Source: Sneathiella aquimaris
GTDB lineage: Bacteria; Pseudomonadota; Alphaproteobacteria; Sneathiellales; Sneathiellaceae
NCBI RefSeq assembly: GCF_026409565.1
Contig: NZ_CP112881.1
Location: forward strand, 2,403,501-2,467,500
Direction: 5' to 3'
DNA: 64,000 nt
Below, piece by piece: positions 43,494 through 51,707 of this stretch; position 1 is the stretch's first letter; each line of letters opens with the position of its first letter. Below the pieces are notes generated by a model. That model was not told the DNA's origin. It saw only the letters and a list, made by a program, of their open reading frames with translations, and did no database searches. A program made the translations under genes and the position numbers.

Positions 43494-44555
43494 ATGCCTC
43501 TTAAAAACCTCTCATATTTTTTGCTTTTCTGTGCTGCGTTCCTTATTTCCGGATGTATTGAAGAAGAGACAAAAACATACTCTTGGAAACTTCAGAGCCA
43601 TGCAGTCAGTACCAGTCTTGATTATCAAGAACTGGTTGTCATGACCGATAACATTCGCACCATGAGCGGCGGAAGACTGGACATTACACCTTATCCAGCC
43701 GGTGCGGTCGTAAGCGGCCCCCGTATTTATGAAGCAGTTGGCGATCGAACCATTGAAATGGGGAATGGCTGGCCAAACTGGTGGTCGGGCCAACATCCTG
43801 CTTGGGCTGTAATGAATGCCGGCCCGTTTGACTTCATGAACCTGGATGCCTCAATGATGTTCTTTATAGCAGGCGAAGGGACCGCCCTTGCAAATGAACT
43901 GTCGGAACAAAAGGGTATAATCTGGCGCCCGGCCTGGTGGCCGGGTATGGAGTTTGGTTTACTGTCCAAAAAACCTATTCGAGGCCTGTTGGACTTAAAT
44001 GAAAAGCGCGTCAGAATAGGTCCAGGCCTCCCGAGTGAGGTATTAGCAGCGGCATCAGGTGCCTACACTATCCCGCTTGTGCCCAGTGAAATCCGTCCGG
44101 CACTTGAAAACGATAATCTGGATGCCGTTGAATGGACAACAACGGCAGGCGCCTGGAATTTAGGGTTGCAGGACATAAGTCGTTACGCCATCGTTCCTGC
44201 GATCTGGCAACCCTCGGTTCTGGCAGACTTCCTGATTAATAAAAAGGCCTATGCTGAACTCCCAATAGACCTGCAAGCCATTCTTGAAACAGCGATCAAA
44301 AGTTATACGCTGACAACAACAATGAAAGCCAAAAAAGAGGATATCAACGCCCTAAAACTGTTCAAGGACAATGGAACTGTTTTCAGCCAATGGTCTGAGG
44401 AAGATCTTTCCCGTCTGCGCGAAGCGTCCGATCAGATCTTGGAGACCTACAAAGCAAAGGATGTATTTTCCCGCCGTTTGATTGAAAAAAAACAGGCATT
44501 CAAAGCAGAATATAATACGTATTACGAAATGTTCGGCCCATACGAGAAACAGTAG
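43494..44555 (+). CDS. Orphan TRAP-type solute-binding lipoprotein
   Basis: 353 residues. The signal peptide ends in the lipobox LISG-C21, so the protein is lipid-anchored, unlike the soluble Tat-exported dctP at 2925. The mature part is a DctP-fold binding protein of the mannitol/chloroaromatic branch: QSHAVSTSLDYQELVV, GGRLDITPYPAGAVV, LLSKKPIRGLLDLN, DNLDAVEWTTTAGAW, WQPSVLADFLINKKAYAELP. No TRAP permease genes are nearby. The gene is followed after 36 bp by a hybrid histidine kinase, so the protein probably presents a ligand to the kinase's periplasmic part, as known for TRAP-type binding proteins paired with sensor kinases (DctB-like or BctE-type systems). That pairing is inference. Confidence 0.82.
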   Translation: MPLKNLSYFLLFCAAFLISGCIEEETKTYSWKLQSHAVSTSLDYQELVVMTDNIRTMSGGRLDITPYPAGAVVSGPRIYEAVGDRTIEMGNGWPNWWSGQHPAWAVMNAGPFDFMNLDASMMFFIAGEGTALANELSEQKGIIWRPAWWPGMEFGLLSKKPIRGLLDLNEKRVRIGPGLPSEVLAAASGAYTIPLVPSEIRPALENDNLDAVEWTTTAGAWNLGLQDISRYAIVPAIWQPSVLADFLINKKAYAELPIDLQAILETAIKSYTLTTTMKAKKEDINALKLFKDNGTVFSQWSEEDLSRLREASDQILETYKAKDVFSRRLIEKKQAFKAEYNTYYEMFGPYEKQ

Positions 44556-44591
44556 AACCAGAACGCGAAGCGTAATGTTTGGGCCTCCAAG

Positions 44592-46793
44592 ATGAAAAAT
44601 GAACTAACCGTCAAACTTGCCATGCAGCTTGTGGTCATCACGATCACAGTAATGGCCGTGTTCATTGGTGCCCGCCTCTGGATAAATCTGTACGAGTTTA
44701 ACAAGGAAATTGAAACAACCCTGGAAGAAGTAAGCGCACGGATTGCCACGACCGTTAACCCGACCATTTGGGACATCTACAAAAAATCACAGGATCGGAA
44801 GTATTCTCATGAAGTTGCGAACGCAATCCTGGATGCAGAACTTAAAAATCCCTATTTGGTCGCCATCAAAGTATACGGCAATTTTGGCCATCTTTTCATG
44901 GGAAAAATCAGATTGGAGGACGGACAAAACGTTAATTATGACGACAAAACCTTCGAAGATGTTTCAGGATTAATTGATCGCCACCAACGATACCCTATTC
45001 GACTGGACCAAATGACCATCGGCAATGTTGACATCTTTTTTACAGAAGCCCCGTTACGGCAAAAACTACTAAGGAGTTTTCTTGTCGACCTGCTACAGAC
45101 ATTTACCATCGGTTTGGTAACAATGCTGTTTCTGTTTTATGCCCTGCGAAAATCCCTAGTAAAGCCATTGATAGAGCTGCAAACGGCGAAACATGCACTG
45201 GAAAGCATGTCAGATGGCGTCGCCATCCTATCGCCGGATGGCAATGTTTTGGAAATTAACAACGCTTTCAGTCAACAAACCGGATATGACATCAGTGACC
45301 TATTAAACAAGAAACTGTTCATGTTCAAAAACACCGCAAACGGCAAGAGCAAAATTGACAGCATATGGAAGGAAGTTGAAGGCGAAGGGTCCTGGACCGG
45401 CGAGGTTGAAACAACTCAAAAAAATTCAAAGCTATACTACGCAATTCTTTCATTTACGACGATCTACAGCGACAAAGGCGATATCATCTACAGAGTTCTC
45501 GTTATTCGCGACAACACTAACGAGCATCGGCTGCAGCACTCCCAAAGAATGGAAACTGTCGGTGCCCTTGCCGGTGGTATCGCACATGATATCAACAATG
45601 TCCTCACACCCATTATGGGTTGGGCAGAGCTATTGTCAGAAGATCAGCCTAATCCTGACATCTCGAAGCGTGGGTTAGAGCATATTCTGCAAGGAACAAT
45701 TCGGGCAAAAGGCATGATCGACCAAATCATGAATTTCTCTCGAATGAATAAAAACGCAAGACCGGAAAACATTGATCTGAAAGCTCTGATCGTGGACTCT
45801 ATTAGCTTTGTGAAAACCACATTCCCTGCCTCTATTCACATCCAGACCAAATTGTGCGACGAAGAATTGCGGATTTTCGCAGATCGGGGGAAAGTAGAAC
45901 AGGTCCTGATCAATTTGTATACCAACGCCATGCATGCCATGGAGGAGAACGGCGGCCGCTTGACAATTGGTGCCGAAATTGTTGAAGACGATACGCATAC
46001 AGTGAATAGAAGAGATCAAATTCACCTAACCATATCGGACACCGGCCATGGAATTCCTGAGGAAATTCTCGATAATATTTTCGAGCCATATTTTACCACA
46101 AAAGGTTCGGGAAAAGGCAATGGATTTGGACTATCAACGTCCCTTGGTATCATTGAAAAAATGGACGGCAGCCTGCAAGTTGACACAAAAGTTGGTGAAG
46201 GTTCGACATTTCATATCTGGTTACCCTTTGATCTGTCCGTGCTCCTGATTGAAAACGGAGCTCCCACTGAAACCACCCTTCACGAAAAAGGGAAAGCCAC
46301 CAAAAGAGAACGGATTGAGGTTGAGGAAGAAGTTGAAGAAGAGGAAGAAGAGGAGGAAATAATCGACGACAATCAGGACGCCCCGGACAGTGCCCTGAAG
46401 AACAAAAAAATACTTTTGGTGGATGACGAAGTTGAAAACCTGAAATTAGGGGAAAGCCTGCTAACCTATCTTGGTTGCCAAACGGAGAGCTATGACAATA
46501 GCGAAGAAGCCCTAGCCGCGTTCAGAGCGACACCGGAACGTTTTGATTTTTTAATTACCGATCAGAGCATGCCAAATATGCAGGGACATGAACTTGCGCT
46601 GGCCGTCAGACAAATAAAACAGGACCAACCGGTCATTGTCATAACAGGACAGAACCTGACCAACATCCTGAAAAAATACCATCTACTGAACAAAGTCGCC
46701 TATGTACGAAAACCGTTTCGTATTACAGAATTAAAACGGGCGATGCAGAAATTATTGACCCCTTCAGTGATCACTGAAACGAACGAGCGCTAA
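44592..46793 (+). CDS. Hybrid histidine kinase with periplasmic sensor and PAS
   Basis: 733 residues. Two membrane helices (residues 7-30 and about 165-188) enclose a periplasmic domain of about 135 residues. A PAS domain follows (ESMSDGVAILSPDGNVLEIN, FSQQTGYD). HisKA: GGIAHDINNVLTP with His332. HATPase: NLYTNAMHAM, DTGHGIP, GNGFGLS. A very acidic linker (EEEVEEEEEEEE) leads to a C-terminal REC domain with DDE near the start and Asp657 (ITDQSMP). There is no HPt or output domain, so the receiver may regulate the kinase or pass phosphate elsewhere. The lipoprotein gene lies immediately upstream in the same transcript. Confidence 0.9.
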   Translation: MKNELTVKLAMQLVVITITVMAVFIGARLWINLYEFNKEIETTLEEVSARIATTVNPTIWDIYKKSQDRKYSHEVANAILDAELKNPYLVAIKVYGNFGHLFMGKIRLEDGQNVNYDDKTFEDVSGLIDRHQRYPIRLDQMTIGNVDIFFTEAPLRQKLLRSFLVDLLQTFTIGLVTMLFLFYALRKSLVKPLIELQTAKHALESMSDGVAILSPDGNVLEINNAFSQQTGYDISDLLNKKLFMFKNTANGKSKIDSIWKEVEGEGSWTGEVETTQKNSKLYYAILSFTTIYSDKGDIIYRVLVIRDNTNEHRLQHSQRMETVGALAGGIAHDINNVLTPIMGWAELLSEDQPNPDISKRGLEHILQGTIRAKGMIDQIMNFSRMNKNARPENIDLKALIVDSISFVKTTFPASIHIQTKLCDEELRIFADRGKVEQVLINLYTNAMHAMEENGGRLTIGAEIVEDDTHTVNRRDQIHLTISDTGHGIPEEILDNIFEPYFTTKGSGKGNGFGLSTSLGIIEKMDGSLQVDTKVGEGSTFHIWLPFDLSVLLIENGAPTETTLHEKGKATKRERIEVEEEVEEEEEEEEIIDDNQDAPDSALKNKKILLVDDEVENLKLGESLLTYLGCQTESYDNSEEALAAFRATPERFDFLITDQSMPNMQGHELALAVRQIKQDQPVIVITGQNLTNILKKYHLLNKVAYVRKPFRITELKRAMQKLLTPSVITETNER

Positions 46794-47012
46794 CGGCCGA
46801 AGCAACCAAATCAATCGCTCTCCTATACGGATTTCGACTTGCAACCCGATAATATCAAGAACCGTCCTCGCAGTTTTTCCGGAGTTTTTCTGCGGGTTTA
46901 AATTTCCATGTGTTTCATTTGCGTCAGACGGTCCGCGTATGGTGCAGGAAAGCAAAAATCACGAGAGTCGAAATATTGCATTGCACAAATTATTGTGCGT
47001 GTGCACAATATC
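46794..47012. other. Upstream region of nasT
   Basis: 219 bp between the hybrid kinase stop and nasT. A frame in phase with nasT runs back to 46908, but the extra 35 residues are cysteine- and basic-rich and unlike any REC N-terminus. The last 30 bp contain the GCACAA/TTGTGC element listed separately. Confidence 0.5.
46983..47010. promoter_or_regulatory. Triple GCACAA/TTGTGC element overlapping the nasT start region
   Basis: GCACAA at 46983, TTGTGC at 46993 and GCACAA at 47003 alternate in orientation at exactly ten-base steps, ending two or five bases before the possible nasT start codons. The right pair extends to a perfect TATTGTGC-GTGT-GCACAATA hairpin. It could be a protein-binding site on DNA (three half-sites on one face of the helix) or an RNA stem that hides the start codon; no Shine-Dalgarno is seen. 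A related element lies upstream of nrtA. Confidence 0.55.
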
Positions 47013-47606
47013 ATGATGGCTATCCAGGATTTTAGAATTTTAGTAATTGATGAGAACCGCATACGGGCGTCCATTATCAAGGATGGCCTGGAAGATGCGG
47101 GACATTCTCATGTCACTGTTCTAAACGAGATCAGGGGGGTCGCCGGGCAGATCGAACATCTGGATCCAGATGTCATCATTATTGATCTGGAAAACCCCAA
47201 TCGGGACATGCTGGAATCCATGTTTGCCCTGTCCAAAAGTGTCAAACGCCCCATTGCAATGTTTGTTGACAATTCTGATCAGCAATCCATTGAAGCTGCT
47301 GTAGAGGCTGGCGTCTCTTCCTATATCGTAGACGGCTTTCGACAGGACCGGGTGAAACCGATCATGGATATGGCCATAACACGCTACCGGGCTTTCTCGA
47401 AAATGGAGAGAGAGCTGGAGACAGCCAGAAATGAACTGGCGGAACGAAAAACCATCGACCGCGCCAAAAACATCCTGATGCGAACAAAGAATATTGATGA
47501 AGAACAGGCTTATAACCTGATGCGCCGAACCGCGATGAACCGTAATCAGAAAATCTTCGAAATTGCCGATAGTATTATCATGGCAGCATCCTTGATGGAC
47601 GAATAG
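47013..47606 (+). CDS. nasT: Nitrate-responsive ANTAR antiterminator NasT
   Basis: 197 residues (ATG 47013 or the adjacent ATG 47016). Residues 1-125 form a receiver-like domain (FRILVIDENRIRAS, IIIDLENPNRD). A coiled coil follows, then an ANTAR RNA-binding domain: ERKTIDRAKNILMRTKNIDE, AYNLMRRTAMNRNQKIFEIA. NasT proteins bind paired hairpins with AxxGxx loops in nitrate-assimilation leaders and prevent termination; without nitrate they are held by NasS. Both a nasS gene (12 bp downstream) and a matching leader (before nrtA) are present, which makes the assignment firm. Confidence 0.93.
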   Translation: MMAIQDFRILVIDENRIRASIIKDGLEDAGHSHVTVLNEIRGVAGQIEHLDPDVIIIDLENPNRDMLESMFALSKSVKRPIAMFVDNSDQQSIEAAVEAGVSSYIVDGFRQDRVKPIMDMAITRYRAFSKMERELETARNELAERKTIDRAKNILMRTKNIDEEQAYNLMRRTAMNRNQKIFEIADSIIMAASLMDE

Positions 47607-47618
47607 AAGGGTAACGCG

Positions 47619-48857
47619 ATGAATAATAATAAACAGCAAAATACAATCTGTGCAGGTTTCCTCCCTCTAATGGATGCGGCAATTTTAATTGCGACAAAAG
47701 AAAAAGGATTTGGTAGCGCGGAAGGTATTGACCTTGTTCTGGTAAAGGAGAGTTCCTGGGCAAATATTCGCGATCGCATGGCCATCGGACATTTTGATGT
47801 CGCCCACATGCTGGCTCCTATGCCCATCGCTTCAGCATTAGGCTTGATGCCTTTGCCCCTTAAGATTATCGCACCAATGGCCATGGGTCTCGGCGGCAAT
47901 GCGATTACGATATCCCTTACAATCGCCAACGAGATGGCCAGTGATCAGACTTTAGCCGACCTGTCCGCCCGGGACGCAGGCAAACGGTTATCAGATCTTA
48001 TTGTTGCCCGGCAGAAAACGAAAAAAGAGCGGTTGGTTTTTGGGGTCGTTCACCCCTATTCAGGGCACAATTATGAATTGAGATACTGGTTGGCAGCCTG
48101 CGGAATTCATCCTGATAAAGACGTCGACATTGTCGTTATTCCACCCGCCCTGATGCCCGATGCCCTCTCTTGCGGGATGCTGGATGGGTTTTGTGTCGGT
48201 GAACCCTGGAACAGCATTGCCATTGAGCAAGGAGTCGGGACGCTTCTGACAACCAAATCCAAGATCTGGCGAAATAGCCCCGAGAAGGTTCTCGGCGCCA
48301 GCGAAAGCTTTGCCACCCAACACCCTGAAAAGCTCGCAGCGTTAATCCGGGCCCTGTACCGGGCTGCCAAATGGTGCTCTGATCCTGCAAACATTCCAGA
48401 ATTATCAGCGATCCTGTCTACGAACCAATATATTGGTGTGCCGCCGCATATTCTTGAAAAGGCCCTTCTTGGTAAATTCAAAACCGAAACCGGTCAATTC
48501 GGGGATATTCAGGATTTCTTTATTCCCTATGAAAGAGCCGCGACCTTCCCTTGGCTGAGCCACGCTTTATGGTTCTATAGTCAGATGGTCCGTTGGGGCC
48601 ATGCGGATTGGTCACCAGAGTTTGTCGAACAACTGAAAAACTGTTACCGACCCGATTTGTATCGATCAGCCCTTTCAAAAATGAACGTTCCCATCCCTTC
48701 AGCGAATGCAAAGGTTGAAGGTGCGTTGGAACAAACTCAATATGTCGGGACCATGCAAGGACAACTTTCTCTTGGCCCCGATGGCTTCTTCGATGGCAGA
48801 GTTTTTGATCCAGATGATTTGGCGGCCTATATCGAACAACAACGCACCGATCAATAA
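47619..48857 (+). CDS. nasS: Nitrate/nitrite sensor NasS
   Basis: 412 residues. The fold is that of the nitrate-binding protein NrtA/NasF ([72 protein letters not shown]), but there is no signal peptide, so it is cytoplasmic. NasS sequesters NasT and releases it when nitrate or nitrite binds. The gene is directly behind nasT (12 bp, AAGGG binding site), the usual order. Sequence identity with the nrtA product at 49157 is obvious by eye across the binding motifs (for example [19 protein letters not shown]-like ends), consistent with descent from a transporter component. Confidence 0.93.
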   Translation: MNNNKQQNTICAGFLPLMDAAILIATKEKGFGSAEGIDLVLVKESSWANIRDRMAIGHFDVAHMLAPMPIASALGLMPLPLKIIAPMAMGLGGNAITISLTIANEMASDQTLADLSARDAGKRLSDLIVARQKTKKERLVFGVVHPYSGHNYELRYWLAACGIHPDKDVDIVVIPPALMPDALSCGMLDGFCVGEPWNSIAIEQGVGTLLTTKSKIWRNSPEKVLGASESFATQHPEKLAALIRALYRAAKWCSDPANIPELSAILSTNQYIGVPPHILEKALLGKFKTETGQFGDIQDFFIPYERAATFPWLSHALWFYSQMVRWGHADWSPEFVEQLKNCYRPDLYRSALSKMNVPIPSANAKVEGALEQTQYVGTMQGQLSLGPDGFFDGRVFDPDDLAAYIEQQRTDQ

Positions 48858-48878
48858 ACAGGCGCTTGTTCGCTGCAG

Positions 48879-48905
48879 CGCACAAAAATTATGCACGCCG
48901 CACAA
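48879..48905. promoter_or_regulatory. Upstream activator-like element of the nrtA operon
   Basis: GCACAA at 48880 and again at 48900 bracket TTATGC (48889-48894, one mismatch to TTGTGC). The total length and end hexamers equal those of the nasT element. Read on the other strand, 48879-48895 matches 13 of 17 positions of the NtrC-site consensus TGCACC-A-WWWT-GGTGCA. It lies 110-140 bp before the predicted transcript start, the usual place for an NtrC site of a sigma-54 promoter. Binding protein is inferred. Confidence 0.5.
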
Positions 48906-48989
48906 CAATTAATCTGACCTACATATGGGCGATTAACGCGCAAAAAGACAACCCATTGAAATAAAACAATCTTTTTTCACCAACCAAAC

Positions 48990-49005
48990 TGGCACACTGT
49001 TTGCT
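48990..49005 (+). promoter_or_regulatory. Sigma-54 promoter of the nitrate operon
   Basis: TGGCAC (48990-48995), five bases, TTGCT (49001-49005): the GG at -25/-24 and GC at -13/-12 have the invariant ten-base separation. This matches the sigma-54 consensus TGGCAC-N5-TTGCW closely. The transcript would begin near 49016, 13 bases before the first ANTAR hairpin, which fits a leader RNA. Confidence 0.85.
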
Positions 49006-49028
49006 TTGTTAGGAACATAGACATTACC

Positions 49029-49062
49029 GTGCCCAACGACGGGCACACTGGCAAAGCTGCCA
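49029..49062 (+). ncRNA. ANTAR (NasT) target: two hairpins with AxxGxx hexaloops
   Basis: First hairpin: GTGCCC-AACGAC-GGGCAC (49029-49046), six-base stem. Second hairpin: TGGC-AAAGCT-GCCA (49049-49062), four-base stem. Both loops have six bases with A at position 1 and G at position 4, and they are two bases apart, which is exactly the ANTAR-binding pattern known from nas, eut and ami leaders. The lost distance to the terminator and the nearby nasT gene make the assignment strong. Confidence 0.88.
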
Positions 49063-49066
49063 TGCT

Positions 49067-49098
49067 GTTTCGATGGTCATTCATGACTGTATCGAAGC
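49067..49098 (+). promoter_or_regulatory. Candidate antiterminator hairpin of the nrtA leader
   Basis: TTCGAT (49069-49074) pairs with ATCGAA (49091-49096), with an inner GTCA-TTCA-TGAC stem and an outer G-C pair. The 3' arm uses bases 49095-49098, which are also part of the terminator stem, so the two cannot form together. The switch is inferred from the overlap. Confidence 0.6.
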
Positions 49099-49117
49099 TG
49101 CATTGCAGCTTTTTTTT
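49095..49117 (+). terminator. Attenuator terminator in the nrtA leader
   Basis: AAGCTG-CATTG-CAGCTT followed by eight T (49110-49117), 40 bases before the nrtA start. An intrinsic terminator upstream of the first gene has to be overcome for expression. Also, GCAGCTT of its 3' arm is complementary to AAGCTGC inside the second ANTAR hairpin (49054-49060), giving another possible exclusive pairing. Confidence 0.85.
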
Positions 49118-49156
49118 ATGAAAATTTTTGAACCAAGTAACGACAGGAGGCTAAAA

Positions 49157-50557
49157 ATGGGTGCTTTAAAATATGCAAGACGTACCTTTCTAGCGATGAG
49201 TACGGCCCTTCTAGCCACAGCGGCCACGGTTTCAGTTTCTCACGCTGAAATGCTGGATGTGGAGAAGGATGAGTTAAAATTCGGGTTTATCAAACTAACC
49301 GATATGGCCCCACTCGCCATTGCTTATGAAAAAGGCTATTTCGAAGAAGAAGGCCTTTACGTCACTCTTGAACCTCAAGCCAACTGGAAAGTCCTGCTCG
49401 ACCGGGTGATCACCGGTGAACTGGATGGTGCGCATATGCTGGCTGGACAGCCGCTGGCCGCGACAATTGGTTTTGGTACCAAAGCCCATATCGTTACGCC
49501 CTTTTCCATGGATCTGAACGGGAACGGAATTACCGTTTCGAACGAAATCTGGGAAATGATGAGAAAACATATTCCGTCTGGTCCTGATGGTAAACCTGTC
49601 CATCCCATCAAGGCCGATGCTCTGAAGCCAGTCGTTGATCAGTTCAAAGCGGAAGGCAAGCCTTTCAAAATGGGTATGGTTTTTCCTGTCTCCACCCATA
49701 ATTATGAACTTCGTTACTGGCTGGCTTCAGGCGGTATTCACCCCGGATTTTACAGCGCGGATGATGTCTCTGGTCAAATCCAGGCGGACGCCCTGTTGTC
49801 AGTAACACCACCGCCGCAGATGCCTGCAACACTCGAAGCCCAGACCATTCACGGTTACTGTGTGGGGGAGCCGTGGAACCAGCAAGCCGTATTTAAAGGG
49901 ATCGGCGTTCCTGTAATTACAGATTTCGAAATATGGAAGAACAATCCTGAAAAAGTCTTTGGCTTAACCAAAGAGTTCACAGAAGCCAATCCGCAAACAA
50001 CTCTGGCCCTGACAAAAGCCTTGATCCGGGCAGCCAAATGGCTTGATGAAAACAACAATGCAAATCGAATGGAAGCCGTCGAAATCCTGTCGCGATCTGA
50101 ATATGTAGGGGCCGACAAAGAAGTGATTGCCAATTCCATGACCGGCACCTTCGAATATGAAAAAGGGGATAAACGTGACGTTCCTGATTTCAACGTTTTC
50201 TATCGGTATTATGCAACCTACCCCTACTATTCCGATGCTGTGTGGTATCTCACTCAAATGCGCCGTTGGGGCCAGATCAACGAGCATAAAAATGACGCTT
50301 GGTATGACGAGGTGGCCAAATCTGTCTACCTGCCAAACGTCTATCTTCAAGCTGCCAGGCTGTTGGTTGAAGAAGGCCACGCCGATAAAGCCGATTTTCC
50401 ATGGGACTCTGATGGTTATCGCGCGCCTACCCCGGCGGCCGATATCATCGATGGCATCCCCTATGACGGTAAAAAGCCCAACGCTTACATCAACTCTCAA
50501 AAAATTGGCTTGAAATCCAAACAGATGGTCAAGGGCGACTCTCTGGTTGAAGGGTAA
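49157..50557 (+). CDS. nrtA: Nitrate ABC transporter, substrate-binding protein
   Basis: 466 residues from the ATG with AGGAGG six bases upstream. The frame extends back to 49073, but that part is the attenuator leader and not coding. The N-terminus [24 protein letters not shown] is a Tat-like signal (RR) with AxA-like cleavage. The mature protein is NrtA/CmpA-type: [57 protein letters not shown]. It binds nitrate or nitrite in the periplasm and delivers it to NrtB. First gene of the operon nrtA-nrtB-nrtCD-nirB-nirD-nasA. Confidence 0.93.
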   Translation: MGALKYARRTFLAMSTALLATAATVSVSHAEMLDVEKDELKFGFIKLTDMAPLAIAYEKGYFEEEGLYVTLEPQANWKVLLDRVITGELDGAHMLAGQPLAATIGFGTKAHIVTPFSMDLNGNGITVSNEIWEMMRKHIPSGPDGKPVHPIKADALKPVVDQFKAEGKPFKMGMVFPVSTHNYELRYWLASGGIHPGFYSADDVSGQIQADALLSVTPPPQMPATLEAQTIHGYCVGEPWNQQAVFKGIGVPVITDFEIWKNNPEKVFGLTKEFTEANPQTTLALTKALIRAAKWLDENNNANRMEAVEILSRSEYVGADKEVIANSMTGTFEYEKGDKRDVPDFNVFYRYYATYPYYSDAVWYLTQMRRWGQINEHKNDAWYDEVAKSVYLPNVYLQAARLLVEEGHADKADFPWDSDGYRAPTPAADIIDGIPYDGKKPNAYINSQKIGLKSKQMVKGDSLVEG

Positions 50558-50565
50558 CCCGACAC

Positions 50566-50589
50566 AAGTGGCCGCAACGGCGGCCACTT
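50566..50589 (+). promoter_or_regulatory. Intercistronic hairpin between nrtA and nrtB
   Basis: Perfect ten-base stem AAGTGGCCGC / GCGGCCACTT with loop AACG, 9 bases after the nrtA stop, without a T run. Such hairpins protect the upstream message from 3' exonucleases, giving more binding protein than permease. The structure is certain; the role is inferred. Confidence 0.7.
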
Positions 50590-50618
50590 CCCCGACGATG
50601 AATTAAGGACCCCCAAAG

Positions 50619-51698
50619 ATGACAAATACTTCTGAAGTGATGACAACCGGTGACGCCGGAAAGAAAAGGGAAAAGGTTTTTTCCATAATCAACCGTGCGT
50701 CAGGCTGGTTGAACGCACTCGGGTTTTCCTGGCTGGTTCCCATCCTGAAGATGCTGGCAGGCGATAACTTTCAGGAACAGCTGACTGAGCTGAGAAAAGT
50801 TCTTCTATATCCGATGCTGGGTATCATTGTCTTTCTGGTGGCCTGGACCGCGCTTGCCCCGCGCGTTCAAACGTCTCTTGGGGCAATTCCGGGCCCCACC
50901 CACGTTTGGGAACAGACCGGCAATCTTTGGGCGGACCATATCCGGGAAAGAGAAAAAGCTGATGCGTTTTATGACCGTCAGGACAAACGGAACGAAAAAC
51001 TGATTGCCGCCGGCAAGGCAGACAAAGTCAAACACCGCACCTACACAGGTAAACCGACCTATTTTGACCAGATCGTCACCTCCTTGGCGACTGTGGGGCT
51101 AGGCTTTCTGATTGCTACAATTGTGGCGGTACCATTGGGCATTGCATCGGGACTGTCAAAGGCAGTCAATGGCGCGGTGAACCCGCTTATCCAGATTTTC
51201 AAGCCCGTCTCTCCTCTTGCCTGGTTGCCTATCGTCACCATGGTTGTATCCGCCCTGTATGTTGAACCTTGGGGATGGATGCCAAAATCCATGATGATTT
51301 CGGCGGTCACTGTCACGCTTTGCTCCTTATGGCCAACCCTTATCAATACAGCACTGGGCGTTGCCTCTATCGACAAAGATCTGATGAATGTGAGCCGAGT
51401 CCTGCAATTACCAACGGCCAAAACAATCACAAAACTTGTTCTCCCCTCTTCACTGCCGCTTATTTTTACCGGCTTGCGCCTGTCGCTTGGGGTCGGATGG
51501 ATGGTGTTGATTGCTGCCGAAATGCTGGCTCAAAATCCTGGCCTTGGAAAATTTGTCTGGGATGAATTCCAGAACGGCTCTTCACAATCTCTGGCCAAGA
51601 TAATCGTTGCAGTCCTGACCATTGGTATCATTGGCTTTGTATTGGATCGCATCATGTATGCGTTGCAAACAGCCTTCACTTTTTCTGCAAATCGATAG
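50619..51698 (+). CDS. nrtB: Nitrate ABC transporter, permease
   Basis: 359 residues. The N-terminal 130 residues include one membrane helix and a long hydrophilic stretch rich in K, D and E; the rest is the ABC permease fold with five helices, with the EAA-type loop LPTAKTITKLVLPSSLPLIFTGLRLS that contacts the ATPase. NrtB/NasE-type permeases take nitrate from NrtA. AAGGA precedes the ATG. It ends nine bases before the nrtCD start. Confidence 0.92.
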   Translation: MTNTSEVMTTGDAGKKREKVFSIINRASGWLNALGFSWLVPILKMLAGDNFQEQLTELRKVLLYPMLGIIVFLVAWTALAPRVQTSLGAIPGPTHVWEQTGNLWADHIREREKADAFYDRQDKRNEKLIAAGKADKVKHRTYTGKPTYFDQIVTSLATVGLGFLIATIVAVPLGIASGLSKAVNGAVNPLIQIFKPVSPLAWLPIVTMVVSALYVEPWGWMPKSMMISAVTVTLCSLWPTLINTALGVASIDKDLMNVSRVLQLPTAKTITKLVLPSSLPLIFTGLRLSLGVGWMVLIAAEMLAQNPGLGKFVWDEFQNGSSQSLAKIIVAVLTIGIIGFVLDRIMYALQTAFTFSANR

Positions 51699-51707
51699 GT
51701 GGAGCGC

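Noticed and set aside
46991-47010. Hairpin before nasT as an ANTAR target
   Set aside because: Its loop has four bases (GTGT) without the A1/G4 hexaloop pattern, and no second hairpin follows.
46908-47012. In-frame extension upstream of nasT
   Set aside because: The added residues do not look like a receiver domain and cross the GCACAA/TTGTGC element; NasT proteins begin near MAIQ-type residues.
49073-49156. In-frame extension of nrtA upstream of ATG 49157
   Set aside because: It would translate the ANTAR-controlled terminator; AGGAGG lies directly before 49157 and the signal peptide begins there.
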